A stretch of DNA of 33,241 bases from Terriglobia bacterium. Lineage in GTDB: Bacteria > Acidobacteriota > Terriglobia > Bryobacterales > Bryobacteraceae. The DNA is taken from NCBI GenBank assembly GCA_020073345.1, contig JAIQFI010000055.1:1-33241 (forward strand), given 5' to 3'. Position 1 is the stretch's first letter; each line of letters starts with the position of its first letter. The notes under the pieces were generated by a model. It saw only the letters and a program-made list of their open reading frames with translations. It was not told the DNA's origin and searched no databases. The translations under genes and the position numbers were made by a program. Positions 18,895 through 28,998 of the stretch are shown here, piece after piece.

Positions 18895-19691
18895 CCATAC
18901 TTGCACGAGGAGTTCTCAGCATCGCCACTGCAGCCGCTGCTCTCCAGGCGCAATCGGCCCCCGAATTTGAGGTGGCCAGCGTCCGCGCTTCGAATCCCGG
19001 TCAAGGATTCATAAACGCCGTCACGCCAAGCCTCAACGTCGGTGGCGACCGCAGGCTGACGTTTATTCAGATAACGCTGCGCGATCTCATCATGCTCGCC
19101 TATGGTGTCGGCGCTCGTCAGATCCAGGGCCCAAGCTTTCTGAACGGCAGCCCGGATGCTCCCGCCGACCGCTTTGACATCGTCGCGAAGGTGCCCACTG
19201 GTGCCGCACGGGAACAAGTGCCTCTGATGCTAGGTGCGCTGCTGGCCGAACGCTTTCATCTCAGCTTTCATCGGGAAAACAAGACCATGCAGGTCTACGC
19301 GCTCGAGGTCGCCAAAGGTGGGCCGAAGATGAAGGAGTCTCCCGAAGGCACGACGGGTGAAGCTCGCTGCATTCGATCGTTTGCCGAACGCGAAGGGGCC
19401 ACGCTGGCCGCCGTCTGCAGCCGAATGACATCCGCCGATATCGCCCAACAAGTGCAAGCCCTCGCTCCCGGCTACTTCCGCGACGGACCGGTGATCGATT
19501 CCAGCGGCTTAAAAGGCGTGTACGATTTCAAGCTCGAATGGATTACCAACGGAGAAGCGAATAGCGGCAGCCCGGGCCCCACGATGTTTGACGCGGTCCA
19601 AAACCAACTCGGCCTTAAGCTCGATCGGCGGCGGCAAGCGGCGGAGATCCTGGTTATCGACAAGCTGGATCGCACGCCGACGGAAAATTAG
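18891..19691 (+). CDS. TIGR03435 family secreted protein
   Basis: This belongs to the TIGR03435 family, which occurs in many copies in Solibacter-like acidobacteria and has no known function. The 266-residue product has a signal peptide ending 'ALQAQSA', then the hallmark 'PEFEVASVRASNPGQG'. Further typical segments are 'RRLTFIQITLRDLIMLAYGV', 'DRFDIVAKVPTGA', 'MLGALLAERFHLSFHRENKTMQVYALEVAKGGPKMKES', 'VIDSSGLKGVYDFKLEW' and the closing 'EILVIDKLDRTPTEN'. The length is normal. It follows the YjbR gene with a 4 bp overlap; that pairing may be incidental. It is the strongest taxonomic marker in the window. Confidence 0.95.
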   Translation: MTILARGVLSIATAAAALQAQSAPEFEVASVRASNPGQGFINAVTPSLNVGGDRRLTFIQITLRDLIMLAYGVGARQIQGPSFLNGSPDAPADRFDIVAKVPTGAAREQVPLMLGALLAERFHLSFHRENKTMQVYALEVAKGGPKMKESPEGTTGEARCIRSFAEREGATLAAVCSRMTSADIAQQVQALAPGYFRDGPVIDSSGLKGVYDFKLEWITNGEANSGSPGPTMFDAVQNQLGLKLDRRRQAAEILVIDKLDRTPTEN

Positions 19692-19746
19692 ACGGGCTTA
19701 GCAAGGCTTCGACGAATAACCTTGCGCGAACGGGACGTGTGGGAGT

Positions 19747-19767
19747 TAAAGGGGTCTGACCCCTTTA
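19747..19767. repeat. 21 bp near-perfect palindrome (TAAAGGGGTC T GACCCCTTTA)
   Basis: Two 10-base arms, TAAAGGGGTC (19747-19756) and GACCCCTTTA (19758-19767), surround one central T. It lies 55 bases after the TIGR03435 stop and 110 before the cytochrome start. It could fold as a terminator-like stem (AAAGGGG/CCCCTTT), but no T-run follows. The GGGGTC-GACCCC core resembles dispersed palindromic elements seen in some bacterial genomes; only one copy is in this window. Confidence 0.6.
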
Positions 19768-19863
19768 GCTGCCTATGAAGGATTTACGTTCCACCGCGCC
19801 TGATCCAGACGGAATTACGGGAAGTTTCTGCATCTCACTGGCGTCAAAGCTTAAGACATCTGT

Positions 19864-19868
19864 GGAGG
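19864..19868 (+). promoter_or_regulatory. Ribosome binding site that fixes the cytochrome start
   Basis: GGAGG lies eight bases before ATG 19877. The frame is open from an ATG at 19775, but that longer version has no ribosome site and would bury the signal peptide behind 34 polar residues. Confidence 0.75.
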
Positions 19869-19876
19869 TGCTCGCC

Positions 19877-20359
19877 ATGCTTTTCAAAGTGCTATTGTTC
19901 GCCGCTATTCTCGGCTCAGGCCTCTTCGTTCTGGGCGGCCAACAACCGGTTCAAACCGGCGTCTTCACCGCGGCTCAGGCTGAAGCGGGCCGCAGATCCT
20001 ACGAAAACACCTGCGGGAGGTGCCACACTTATACGTTGATGGGACGCAAAGGCGCAGAGGGCGAGCTCCCGCCTGTAAGCTCCTTATCCGAAGCCGATCA
20101 GAAATTCATTGGAAATCCAAATCGTGTTCCTCCCTTGGCTGGCGAAGCTTTTCTCAACCGTTGGGGCATGAAAACCGTCGCCCAACTCATAGATCGGTTT
20201 CAGATAACCGTGAGCGACCCGAACTTCAAGTTCAAGGACATAGATGATGACACAACAGTGAACATCACCGCATACGTCCTCCAGGTGAACGGCGCAAAGG
20301 CAGGGACCCAGCCATTGACCAGATCGACCCGCGATATCGTCAACTCCTTAGTCAAGTGA
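19877..20359 (+). CDS. Small exported c-type cytochrome
   Basis: The 160-residue protein begins with a signal peptide, 'MLFKVLLFAAILGSGLFVLGG', and has one haem c site, CGRCH, in 'GRRSYENTCGRCHTYTLMGRKG'. A Met in 'NRWGMKTVAQLIDRF' is a candidate sixth ligand, and the C-terminal helix 'DDDTTVNITAYVLQVNGAKAG' is typical of class I cytochrome c, with 'YVLQVNG' as seen in many acidobacterial monohaem proteins linked to PQQ dehydrogenases. No dehydrogenase is adjacent, so its electron partner is unknown. It would work in the periplasm. The start was moved from 19775 to 19877 on the basis of GGAGG and the signal peptide. Confidence 0.88.
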   Translation: MLFKVLLFAAILGSGLFVLGGQQPVQTGVFTAAQAEAGRRSYENTCGRCHTYTLMGRKGAEGELPPVSSLSEADQKFIGNPNRVPPLAGEAFLNRWGMKTVAQLIDRFQITVSDPNFKFKDIDDDTTVNITAYVLQVNGAKAGTQPLTRSTRDIVNSLVK

Positions 20360-20384
20360 CCCGTTCTCGACTTGAGCGATAATC
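20356..20384 (+). promoter_or_regulatory. Promoter of the YbjQ gene, probably giving a leaderless mRNA
   Basis: GTGACC (20356-20361) and GATAAT (20379-20384) are 17 bases apart. The ATG is six bases after the -10, so transcription would begin at or next to the start codon. The -35 overlaps the stop codon of the cytochrome gene. Confidence 0.45.
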
Positions 20385-20390
20385 CAGGAC

Positions 20391-20716
20391 ATGACCCATG
20401 ACCTGGTAACCACCGCATTTACCCTGGACGGCTATCGCATCGTCCGAAACCTGGGACTGGTGCGCGGCATCGTGGTGCGCTCGCGATCGATCTTCGGGAC
20501 CATCGGAGCCGGATTGCAGACCATCGTCGGCGGCAATATCACGCTGCTCACGGAGCTCTGCGAGAGAACGCGCTCGCAAGCTTTCGAGCAGATGGTCCAA
20601 CACGGCATGCAACTGGGCGCCAATGCCATCATTGGCACCCGCTATGACGCGACCGAGGTCATGCAGGGCGTGACCGAAGTCCTGTGCTACGGGACTGCGG
20701 TGATCGTTGAGAAAAG

Positions 20717-20720
<4 letters not shown>
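20391..20720 (+). CDS. YbjQ family (UPF0145) protein
   Basis: The 109-residue protein matches the YbjQ/UPF0145 family: '[39 protein letters not shown]', '[35 protein letters not shown]' and '[11 protein letters not shown]'. Family members form beta-rich oligomers and are sometimes annotated as heavy-metal-binding; the function is not established. It is cytoplasmic with no signal peptide. Its stop codon overlaps that of convergent pnp: both TAG codons are read from the same CTAG at 20717-20720. Confidence 0.92.
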
Positions 20721-22834
<2,114 letters not shown>

Positions 22835-22944
22835 GTTAGGAATCGTCCTTTAATCTTTCATTGATTAAGAGGAGACTTTGGAGGGTTTCCCGCGGGGACG
22901 CTCCAGCCGCCAGGGCCAGGGCTTCGAGACCGATCGACAATGGA

Positions 22945-23214
22945 TTAGCGGCGGATGCCCAGACTCGCAATCAAAGTCTTGTAGCGTTCCGGACTCCGGC
23001 TGCGCAAGTAATCCAGCAACCGGCGCCGCCGCGCGACCATCTGCAGCAAACCCCTGCGAGAATGATGATCTTTCGCATGCGACGTGAAGTGCTCCTGAAG
23101 CTCCAAGATTCGCCGGCTGAGGACAGCCACCTGTACTTCCGGCGAGCCGGTATCCGACTTATGGATCCGGAACTGCGTGATAACCTTGCTCTTTGCTTCG
23201 CCCGCCAGTGCCAT
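22945..23214 (-). CDS. rpsO: 30S ribosomal protein S15
   Basis: This primary 16S rRNA-binding protein of the small subunit platform is 89 residues long, the standard length. Diagnostic stretches are '[22 protein letters not shown]', '[33 protein letters not shown]' and '[13 protein letters not shown]'. GAGGAG lies 14 bases before the ATG. It is the first gene of the rpsO-pnp pair and probably transcribes from the 75 bp gap shared with the divergent DUF6152 gene. Confidence 0.98.
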   Translation of the reverse strand: MALAGEAKSKVITQFRIHKSDTGSPEVQVAVLSRRILELQEHFTSHAKDHHSRRGLLQMVARRRRLLDYLRSRSPERYKTLIASLGIRR

Positions 23215-23340
23215 TCGAGAATCGATACTCCTCGTCAGTTCTTAATCTTACGTATCGTTTAAAAGGATAACACAGGACATGGCCGGGGTTTGGGACTTGA
23301 GCGTTGGAATGGACTAGAATTGTTTGAGAACGTGACAACC

Positions 23341-23775
23341 ATGGCCTGTGGATGGACGCTCTTGGTGGTTTTGCTTGTAGCGTGGCCGCTTAGCGCTCAT
23401 CACAGCCCGGCGGCGGAGTTCGACATCGCTAAACCAGTCACTTTGACAGGCGTCGTGACCCGGACCGAGTGGATCAATCCTCACGCTTGGCTTCACATGG
23501 ATGTCAAGGATGCCCACGGCAATGTGGTCCCTTGGATGGTAGAGCTCGCGCCGCCATTAGCATTGAAGAGGGTAGGGGTGACCAGGGACTCCTTCAAACC
23601 AGCCGGCGAGGTTGCGGTCCAGGTGTGGCTTGCCAAGGACGGCTCCCGTCGTGCTGGGGCCAGGGGAGGTGGGACCCTCACGTTGCCTAGCGGGACGAAA
23701 GTCACCCTTCCTAATTTAGTGTTCAGCCCTTCAGGAAGGGCGATTGTATTTGGCCCGGCTGCGAAAACAAAATAG
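23341..23775 (+). CDS. DUF6152 family exported protein
   Basis: This small exported protein of 144 residues is from the DUF6152 family, of unknown function and common in acidobacteria and soil proteobacteria. The signal peptide 'MACGWTLLVVLLVAWPLSA' is followed at once by the family hallmark 'HHSPAAEFDIAKPVTLTGVVTRTEWINPHAWLHMDVKD', then 'WMVELAPPLALKRVGVTRDSFKPAGEVAVQVWLAKDGSRRAGA'. The paired His residues after the cleavage site and 'INPHAWL' are the conserved features. The frame is also open from a TTG at 23290, but ATG 23341 puts the signal peptide at the N-terminus and is preferred. TAGAAT at 23315-23320 is a candidate -10. Confidence 0.87.
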   Translation: MACGWTLLVVLLVAWPLSAHHSPAAEFDIAKPVTLTGVVTRTEWINPHAWLHMDVKDAHGNVVPWMVELAPPLALKRVGVTRDSFKPAGEVAVQVWLAKDGSRRAGARGGGTLTLPSGTKVTLPNLVFSPSGRAIVFGPAAKTK

Positions 23776-23810
23776 GGTCCCAAAGCGACGCGTTCACGCG
23801 ATCTTCCGGG

Positions 23811-23825
23811 CGCGGCTGAGCCGCG
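23811..23825. terminator. Short GC hairpin between convergent genes
   Basis: CGCGGC-TGA-GCCGCG forms a perfect 6 bp stem with a 3-base loop between the stops of the DUF6152 gene (23775) and the repeat protein (23837). Neither side has a real T-run, so termination would be weak; it is the only terminator-like stem in this 61 bp gap. Confidence 0.4.
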
Positions 23826-23836
23826 TACTTTCAGCC

Positions 23837-25576
23837 CTACGGCGCGAAAAAGCCAAAGATGTCCAGCACCAAGTGCGTGGGCGCTAAGGGGAATACGCTG
23901 ATGGATCCGTTCGTAGCCGGCACGATCGCCATATTGTTGGTGATCGCACCGTCAATTGCGTTCAACGTTGCGGCCAACGGCCGTGACTGACCCTGCGGCC
24001 ACATCGTGATGTAGCCCAAAGGTCCCGGAGGCACAACCGTCGCGTTGAACACAAAGGCTCGCGCTGTGTCGGGCACGCCGCAGGGACTTGCGGTGACGTT
24101 TGTGTCTCGGGTGGTGCTAAACGGCGGCGTCCCCGCGGGCAGTCGCGAATCTAGTACACGGCACGGCGTCATGGTATACAAGGACAGCCCCCCTGGACCC
24201 TGCGGTGCGAAATAGCCATTGACGTCGATCACCAAATCCGTAGCGTCCGTAGTGAACACACTGACGTCGCCATTGGTGCCCGCCGGTACGACGACTGCAT
24301 TCGCAGCAATGGTGCCCGTTGTATCGTTGAGCGAGGCCACCAAGGGCTGTGCCTGGCCGGCCGGCCACGCGGTAAGGAATCCTAATTGTGGGCCCTTGGG
24401 AACGGCGGCGAAATTCAACGAATACGCTTGCGCAGTGACGGGCAATCCACATGAACTCGCCAGGATCGGGAACGAACGGGTGCCCCGTGCCGCCAAGCTA
24501 GGGCCTCCTAATGGGCCTGCGGAATTGCGTGTGTCGGCGATGCGGCAGGGCGTCAACGGATAGAAGGCCAGGGCCGCCGCGTTACTTCCTGGGACGAAAT
24601 AACCGTTAATATCCAGGACAACGTCGGTGGTGTCGGTCGCGAACACACTTACTGCTCCGCTGCCGCCTGCCGGCACAATCGCAGCGTTGGATTTGATCCT
24701 GCCATCGACCGAATTGAGAGTGGCCACCAGCGGTTGGGTTTGCCCGGAGGGCCATAAGGTCAGATACCCGAGCTTCCCGTGAGGAACCACCGCAACGTTC
24801 ATGGAATATCCAGCCGCAGTGGACGGAATGCCGCAAGTGCTGTTGGGTATGACGAAATCGCGGGATGCACCCCCGGCGATGGCTGGCCCTCCGAAAGGCC
24901 CGTTGGGGTTTCGCGTATCCAGGATCCGACAGGGATTAACCGGCACAAAGCGGGTTGCGGAAGCAGGGATTTGAGCTTGAGCCGAGAAGGTGTCCAGCGA
25001 AAGGGTATCAGTATCGCTGCTCGCTGTCCCCGAAAGTGTGAGTGTCATCGCGAGCGAGCTCAGCGGGGAGAACGCAATCTGACCTGACACCGTCACGGTG
25101 ACTCCCGGGGCAGCGACATTGGGGCAATTCAACACGAGGGGGCCGCCCGGAGTTGAAAGGGTCAAGCTGAAGGTTGCTGCGCCTGTAACGCCGCAAGTAA
25201 TGGAGGCACTTGCACCGCTGATGGTCGCCTGGCCGCTGACGGTTGCGAGGTTAAACGTCCCACCGCCCGACGGCAGTAGAGGACCGTGCCCTTGCAGCGT
25301 GGTGGATGCCGTCAAAGCGAATCCGGGGTACTGTGGATTGTTGATAAAGAAGCCAGCCCCGGTTCCGCCGCTAATGCCACTGCCACCGCTAAGCGTTAGA
25401 CCCGTAGGCTTGCCGAGCACGAGCAGTGTTCCGCCAACGGAACACGGGTAAACGTTTTTTCCATTACAAGCCGGAGTTTGGGCGAGGGCCGCCGCGCTTA
25501 CCATCGTCCATATCGCCACGCCCGCCGCAAGAGCACGGCTGAGTAGTTCCCCGCCACGAAGAATACACCATACCAT
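23837..25576 (-). CDS. Secreted protein with three tandem PCR/DTR-NGYF repeat units
   Basis: The 579-residue product starts with a signal peptide ending 'VSAAALAQ' and is probably secreted or surface-bound. Residues 34-209 are rich in Gly, Ser and Thr, look beta-stranded and resemble no family I know. Three units of about 120 residues follow (210-329, 338-457 and 466-579). Each has 'PCRxxDxR' at the start, a second Cys some 30 residues on ('CGxP'), 'LGYxTxWPxGQxxPLxATLN' in the middle and 'VSVFxxxxTxxVxDxxGYFxP' at the end. The two Cys per unit could form a disulfide. Similar units occur in acidobacterial and actinobacterial exported proteins; no enzyme motif is visible, so adhesion or a structural role is a guess. 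Confidence 0.85.
   Translation of the reverse strand: MVWCILRGGELLSRALAAGVAIWTMVSAAALAQTPACNGKNVYPCSVGGTLLVLGKPTGLTLSGGSGISGGTGAGFFINNPQYPGFALTASTTLQGHGPLLPSGGGTFNLATVSGQATISGASASITCGVTGAATFSLTLSTPGGPLVLNCPNVAAPGVTVTVSGQIAFSPLSSLAMTLTLSGTASSDTDTLSLDTFSAQAQIPASATRFVPVNPCRILDTRNPNGPFGGPAIAGGASRDFVIPNSTCGIPSTAAGYSMNVAVVPHGKLGYLTLWPSGQTQPLVATLNSVDGRIKSNAAIVPAGGSGAVSVFATDTTDVVLDINGYFVPGSNAAALAFYPLTPCRIADTRNSAGPLGGPSLAARGTRSFPILASSCGLPVTAQAYSLNFAAVPKGPQLGFLTAWPAGQAQPLVASLNDTTGTIAANAVVVPAGTNGDVSVFTTDATDLVIDVNGYFAPQGPGGLSLYTMTPCRVLDSRLPAGTPPFSTTRDTNVTASPCGVPDTARAFVFNATVVPPGPLGYITMWPQGQSRPLAATLNAIDGAITNNMAIVPATNGSISVFPLAPTHLVLDIFGFFAP
23840..24181 (-). repeat. Protein-level repeat unit 3 of the secreted protein (residues 466-579)
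   Basis: Starts 'LYTMTPCRVLDSR' and ends 'LVLDIFGFFAP' right at the C-terminus. It is 114 residues long and the most divergent copy (DSR for DTR, GFF for GYF). Confidence 0.8.
24206..24565 (-). repeat. Protein-level repeat unit 2 of the secreted protein (residues 338-457)
   Basis: Starts 'FYPLTPCRIADTR' and ends 'LVIDVNGYFAP'. Again 120 residues, joined to unit 1 by an eight-residue Gly/Ser/Ala linker. Confidence 0.8.
24590..24949 (-). repeat. Protein-level repeat unit 1 of the secreted protein (residues 210-329)
   Basis: Starts 'FVPVNPCRILDTR' and ends 'VVLDINGYFVP'. The unit is 120 residues long; compared with unit 2 the main motifs are identical or conservatively changed. Confidence 0.8.
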
Positions 25577-25776
25577 TGGTCGCCACTCTCGGAGTCCTGC
25601 TACCGGCTCAAGTATAGCTTGCTACGATGCAATGCCGATGCAGAAGCCAATCTGAAGTTCCGATGCGTCAGTTAGATCCATGATGACCGTGTGTATCTTC
25701 AATGAGATGCCTCCTTCGTTCATCTTCTAACCTCCCCGGCGGTGATTCGCTACCAAGGATGTCCTATCAAAAGACA
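25577..25776 (-). other. Non-coding gap upstream of the repeat protein
   Basis: These 200 bases hold no convincing gene. On the minus strand TATACT (25616-25611) lies 34 bases before the ATG of the repeat protein and is a candidate -10 without a good -35. No terminator stem for the iron operon was found. Confidence 0.4.
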
Positions 25777-26457
25777 CTAGAGCTCAGCCCAGCGACGCAC
25801 GAGATTGTGGTAAACGGCGGTGAGCTCGACGATGGAGGGATGGCCGGGCACATCGGTCCCGAGCCGCTGAATCGATGTGTCGAGATCGAAGAGCATTGTC
25901 CGCGCCGCGTCGTCTCGCACCATGCTCTGCACCCAGAAGAACGAGGCCAGCCGCGCGCCTCTCGTCACCGGTTGCACGCGATGAAGGCTGCTCGAGGGAT
26001 AGAGCACCAAGTGTCCGGCCGGCAGTTTTACCGCCTGCACCCCGTAGACGTCGTCGATGATCAGCTCCCCTCCGTCGTATTCGTCTGGTTCCGCAAGGAA
26101 CAGGGTGGCCGAGAGGTCGGTTCGAATGCGTAGCGGCGTTCCGCTGATTTGCCGGATGGCGTTGTCAACGTGGTTGCCGAAGGATTGCCCGCCGCGATAC
26201 AGATTGAAAAGCGGCGGAAACACGCGCAGCGGCAACGCTGCAGACGCAAACAGGGCACTATTCTGAAGGGCGGTGAGAATGAGGTCCCCCAGTTCGCGAG
26301 CGGCCGGATGATCCTCGGGCAACTGCAGGTTGTTTTTGACCTGAGCTGACTGGCTTCCCGCCGTGACCCGGCCATCCACCCAATCGGCAGCGTCCAGTAA
26401 CTGCCGCGCATGCAGCACTTGCTCACTGCTGAGAACACCCGGAATCTGTACGAGCAT
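25777..26457 (-). CDS. piuC: PiuC/YbiX-type Fe(II)/2-oxoglutarate dioxygenase
   Basis: This PKHD-type hydroxylase of 226 residues is the same length as E. coli YbiX. The iron triad is visible as His96 and Asp98 (GNHVDNA) and His159 (SSLHRVQPV), with Arg169 as the 2-oxoglutarate anchor. '[10 protein letters not shown]', '[18 protein letters not shown]' and '[14 protein letters not shown]' are family hallmarks. Its ATG comes nine bases after the stop of the TonB receptor gene, so the two form an operon, as in the fiu-ybiX and piuA-piuC pairs. The enzyme is thought to act on the imported siderophore or a related substrate, but its reaction is not settled. The gene is followed by about 200 bp without a gene. 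Confidence 0.94.
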   Translation of the reverse strand: MLVQIPGVLSSEQVLHARQLLDAADWVDGRVTAGSQSAQVKNNLQLPEDHPAARELGDLILTALQNSALFASAALPLRVFPPLFNLYRGGQSFGNHVDNAIRQISGTPLRIRTDLSATLFLAEPDEYDGGELIIDDVYGVQAVKLPAGHLVLYPSSSLHRVQPVTRGARLASFFWVQSMVRDDAARTMLFDLDTSIQRLGTDVPGHPSIVELTAVYHNLVRRWAEL

Positions 26458-26466
26458 CGTGTCGCT

Positions 26467-28998
26467 CTACCAGCTGATTACAGGACCCGCGAGCACTTGC
26501 CGCGTGGGACCTGGAAGGAAGTGCCGATCGTAGCCACGATCCTCGTACTTCTCGTTCCCCAGATTCGTACCGTTCACCTGAATCGTTACATGTCTGTTCA
26601 GGGCATATATCGCAACCGCGCTAAACACCCAGTATTTGCTGAGTGCCTGAATAGCCGCGGCATTCTGTACGTAGCGTGGATCGGCTTTGCTGCCGCTCAC
26701 GAACAGGAACCCGCCGGTCTGGTTGAAATACTGGCCGGAAGTGTAGTTGGCACCTCCACCGACAGTCAGCTTTTGGCTAACCCGATACGTAGTCCACAGA
26801 TTGAAGGAGGCGTGCGGCACGTAGGTGAGTTCCTGACCGATTTCGGTCGGGATGCCGGAATTCTTAACCTTCCCGTTCATCAAGGCCAAGCCGCCGAACA
26901 TTCCCCATCGTGATGTCAGATTACCTGAGATCCCGATTTCACCGCCTTTGACATCCTGATCCCCTAGCAGCACCGTGGCGCCGGACAGATCCGTAGTTTT
27001 GGCGTTGGTCTTTTCGACGTCGAATAGCGCCAACGTCAGTGCGAGATGCCGCGGCAGTTCCCACTTCGTGCCTACCTCGATATTGCGGGTCTTTTCGGGA
27101 GCCAAAGCCTGGCTGTTAACACCCGTGGCCGCCAGGGTAAGACCCAGCGTGCCGTCGAAGGACGGTGTGAACGACGTGCTATATGCGGCGTAGATGCTGC
27201 CCTGGGCCGCCGGTTTATAGACAATGCCGGTTCTGCCGCTGAAGGCTCTGTCGGTACGGCCGAACGCGCCGAAAGCGCCCGTAGTGGCTGCAACGGTCGT
27301 GTAGTCAACCGCGACTCGATCCCAGCGTCCGCCGAGCTCAACTGACCAGTGACTGTTGAGCTTTACCGAATCGAACGCATAGAGCGCAGCCGTCGTCGCG
27401 TGCGCGTCCGAGGTCGCGCCCGTACGGGCCAGTGCGGGAGTATACGCTACGTACGGGGTTGGATTGAAGAGGTCATCCACCGGCGGGCGGCCATACGTAA
27501 ATAGATCCGTGACCGCGTAGGTTGGCTGATGATCGCGCGAGACCTCAAGGCCGAATTCGGCATCGTGTTTGAGAACTCCGGTTTGGAAATCCACCGACAG
27601 ATCCGTCTGGTTGGTGAAGAACCGGTCGTCACGATTCTGGTATTTCGTGTCAGTCCGTCGAATCTGCGGAATCGACGGATCATAGCCGGGATCTCCCGGA
27701 CCTTGACCTGCCAGCGTAGTGGCTGGCCGGGGCGGGGTAAGGACTGCGTCGCGGTAGTTCCTCCCGTAACGGGTTAGGTTGCGCAGAACGAACTCATCGG
27801 TGAACTTGTGAGTGAGGATCGCGGTGCCGTGGTCGGACTTGGTTTTCTCGAAATCGCGAGATGCAATCCCGTAGAAATTGCTGAACTTGAGGTCGTTGAC
27901 TGTGATGCCTTGTGCGATTGCGGTATCGGGAAGCAACGTTGGGATGCCCCAGTCCGGAATGTTGTTCTCCTGCAGGTGAGAATAGCTCAGCGTCAGCGAT
28001 GTCGGCCGGCCCAAGCCCAGAGTCAGTGAAGGCGCCCAGCCTTCGCTCCTGTACTTCGCGACATCCCGACCGGGGTATCCAGTGTTCTGCCACATGCCAT
28101 TAACGCGAAACGCGATTGAATCGGTGAGCCTGCGGTTGAAGTCGACGGTCGACCGCTTATAGTCCCCGTTTCCCCCGGTGAATCGCATAGTTAGGCCGTT
28201 ATTCCGTTCCGGAGTTTTCGTGACCAGGTTGATTGAGCCGCCGGTTGTCCCTCTGCCCCCCGTAACCGATGACGGGCCCTTCGCCACTTCCACGGATTCG
28301 AGGTCGAAGGCATCGCGGCTGACGAGGCCCGGATCGCGGGCGCCATCGATATAGATGTCATTCCGCGCACTGAACCCGCGAATTAGCAAGTTGTCGCCAG
28401 AAGAAGTCCCGCCGCTTCCGCCTTCCCCGATGCTCATCGTAATGCCAGGAGTATTGCGCAGCACATCCCGCAGCGAGGCGGCATTCTGTTCCTGAAATAC
28501 TTGCTGCGGAATAATCACGACCGTCTGCGGAGTGTCTCGAAGCGGCTGGGTGTACTTGGGCGATGAAATCTTCAACTCGTCAGTCACGACGACGGATCCC
28601 GGTAAGCCTCGGATGTCCAGGCGCACGCCTTCGGAGGTGAAAGTAGCGCGTACCCCGGTGCCGGATAGCAGTGCGTCCATAGCTCGCTCCGGCGTCAATG
28701 AGCCGGAAGCGCCGGGCGATTGTAATGTTCCGATGCCAGGTTCGGTAAGGACGACCTTAAGGCCGGTTACCCGGCGGAACTCGGCCAGCACGCCTTCCAG
28801 GGAACCCGCCGGTAGCGAGAATTGCAGCACTCTGGAGTCCTGTGCCGCTCCCGCGGTGGGCGCTCCTGCCTGGCCGAACGGAGCAGCAGTAGCTTGTACT
28901 CCAACTGCGCTCGACGCCGCCAGCGTCCAACCTAGCATGGAAGTCCCACGACGCCGGCGTCGCTTTTGACGGGCCGTCAAATTTCGGGTTTTCTTCAT
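26467..28998 (-). CDS. Fiu/PiuA-like TonB-dependent siderophore receptor with STN domain
   Basis: This outer-membrane receptor imports ferric siderophores, probably catecholates. The 843-residue precursor has a long, very basic signal region ('RQKRRRRRGTSMLGWTLAASSAVGVQA'). An STN domain follows (about 56-130; 'VLQFSLPAGSLEGVLAEFRRVTGLKV'), then the plug (about 150-265) with 'NLLIRGFSARNDIYIDGARDPGLVSRDAFDLESVEVAKGPSSVTGGRGTTGGSINLVTK'. That plug wording closely follows E. coli Fiu. The rest is a 22-strand barrel ending in the expected aromatic residue (VISW). STN domains usually signal to a FecR-type anti-sigma factor, but no sigma or anti-sigma gene is next to it. The partner gene is piuC, nine bases downstream. 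Confidence 0.95.
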   Translation of the reverse strand: MKKTRNLTARQKRRRRRGTSMLGWTLAASSAVGVQATAAPFGQAGAPTAGAAQDSRVLQFSLPAGSLEGVLAEFRRVTGLKVVLTEPGIGTLQSPGASGSLTPERAMDALLSGTGVRATFTSEGVRLDIRGLPGSVVVTDELKISSPKYTQPLRDTPQTVVIIPQQVFQEQNAASLRDVLRNTPGITMSIGEGGSGGTSSGDNLLIRGFSARNDIYIDGARDPGLVSRDAFDLESVEVAKGPSSVTGGRGTTGGSINLVTKTPERNNGLTMRFTGGNGDYKRSTVDFNRRLTDSIAFRVNGMWQNTGYPGRDVAKYRSEGWAPSLTLGLGRPTSLTLSYSHLQENNIPDWGIPTLLPDTAIAQGITVNDLKFSNFYGIASRDFEKTKSDHGTAILTHKFTDEFVLRNLTRYGRNYRDAVLTPPRPATTLAGQGPGDPGYDPSIPQIRRTDTKYQNRDDRFFTNQTDLSVDFQTGVLKHDAEFGLEVSRDHQPTYAVTDLFTYGRPPVDDLFNPTPYVAYTPALARTGATSDAHATTAALYAFDSVKLNSHWSVELGGRWDRVAVDYTTVAATTGAFGAFGRTDRAFSGRTGIVYKPAAQGSIYAAYSTSFTPSFDGTLGLTLAATGVNSQALAPEKTRNIEVGTKWELPRHLALTLALFDVEKTNAKTTDLSGATVLLGDQDVKGGEIGISGNLTSRWGMFGGLALMNGKVKNSGIPTEIGQELTYVPHASFNLWTTYRVSQKLTVGGGANYTSGQYFNQTGGFLFVSGSKADPRYVQNAAAIQALSKYWVFSAVAIYALNRHVTIQVNGTNLGNEKYEDRGYDRHFLPGPTRQVLAGPVISW

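Noticed and set aside
19775-19876. Upstream extension of the cytochrome gene from an earlier ATG
   Set aside because: It adds 34 polar residues before a clear signal peptide, and only the later ATG has a good ribosome site.
23837-25576. The three similar blocks as a CRISPR-like or DNA-level tandem repeat
   Set aside because: Similarity is at protein level with 8-residue linkers; the DNA copies are diverged and lie in one reading frame.
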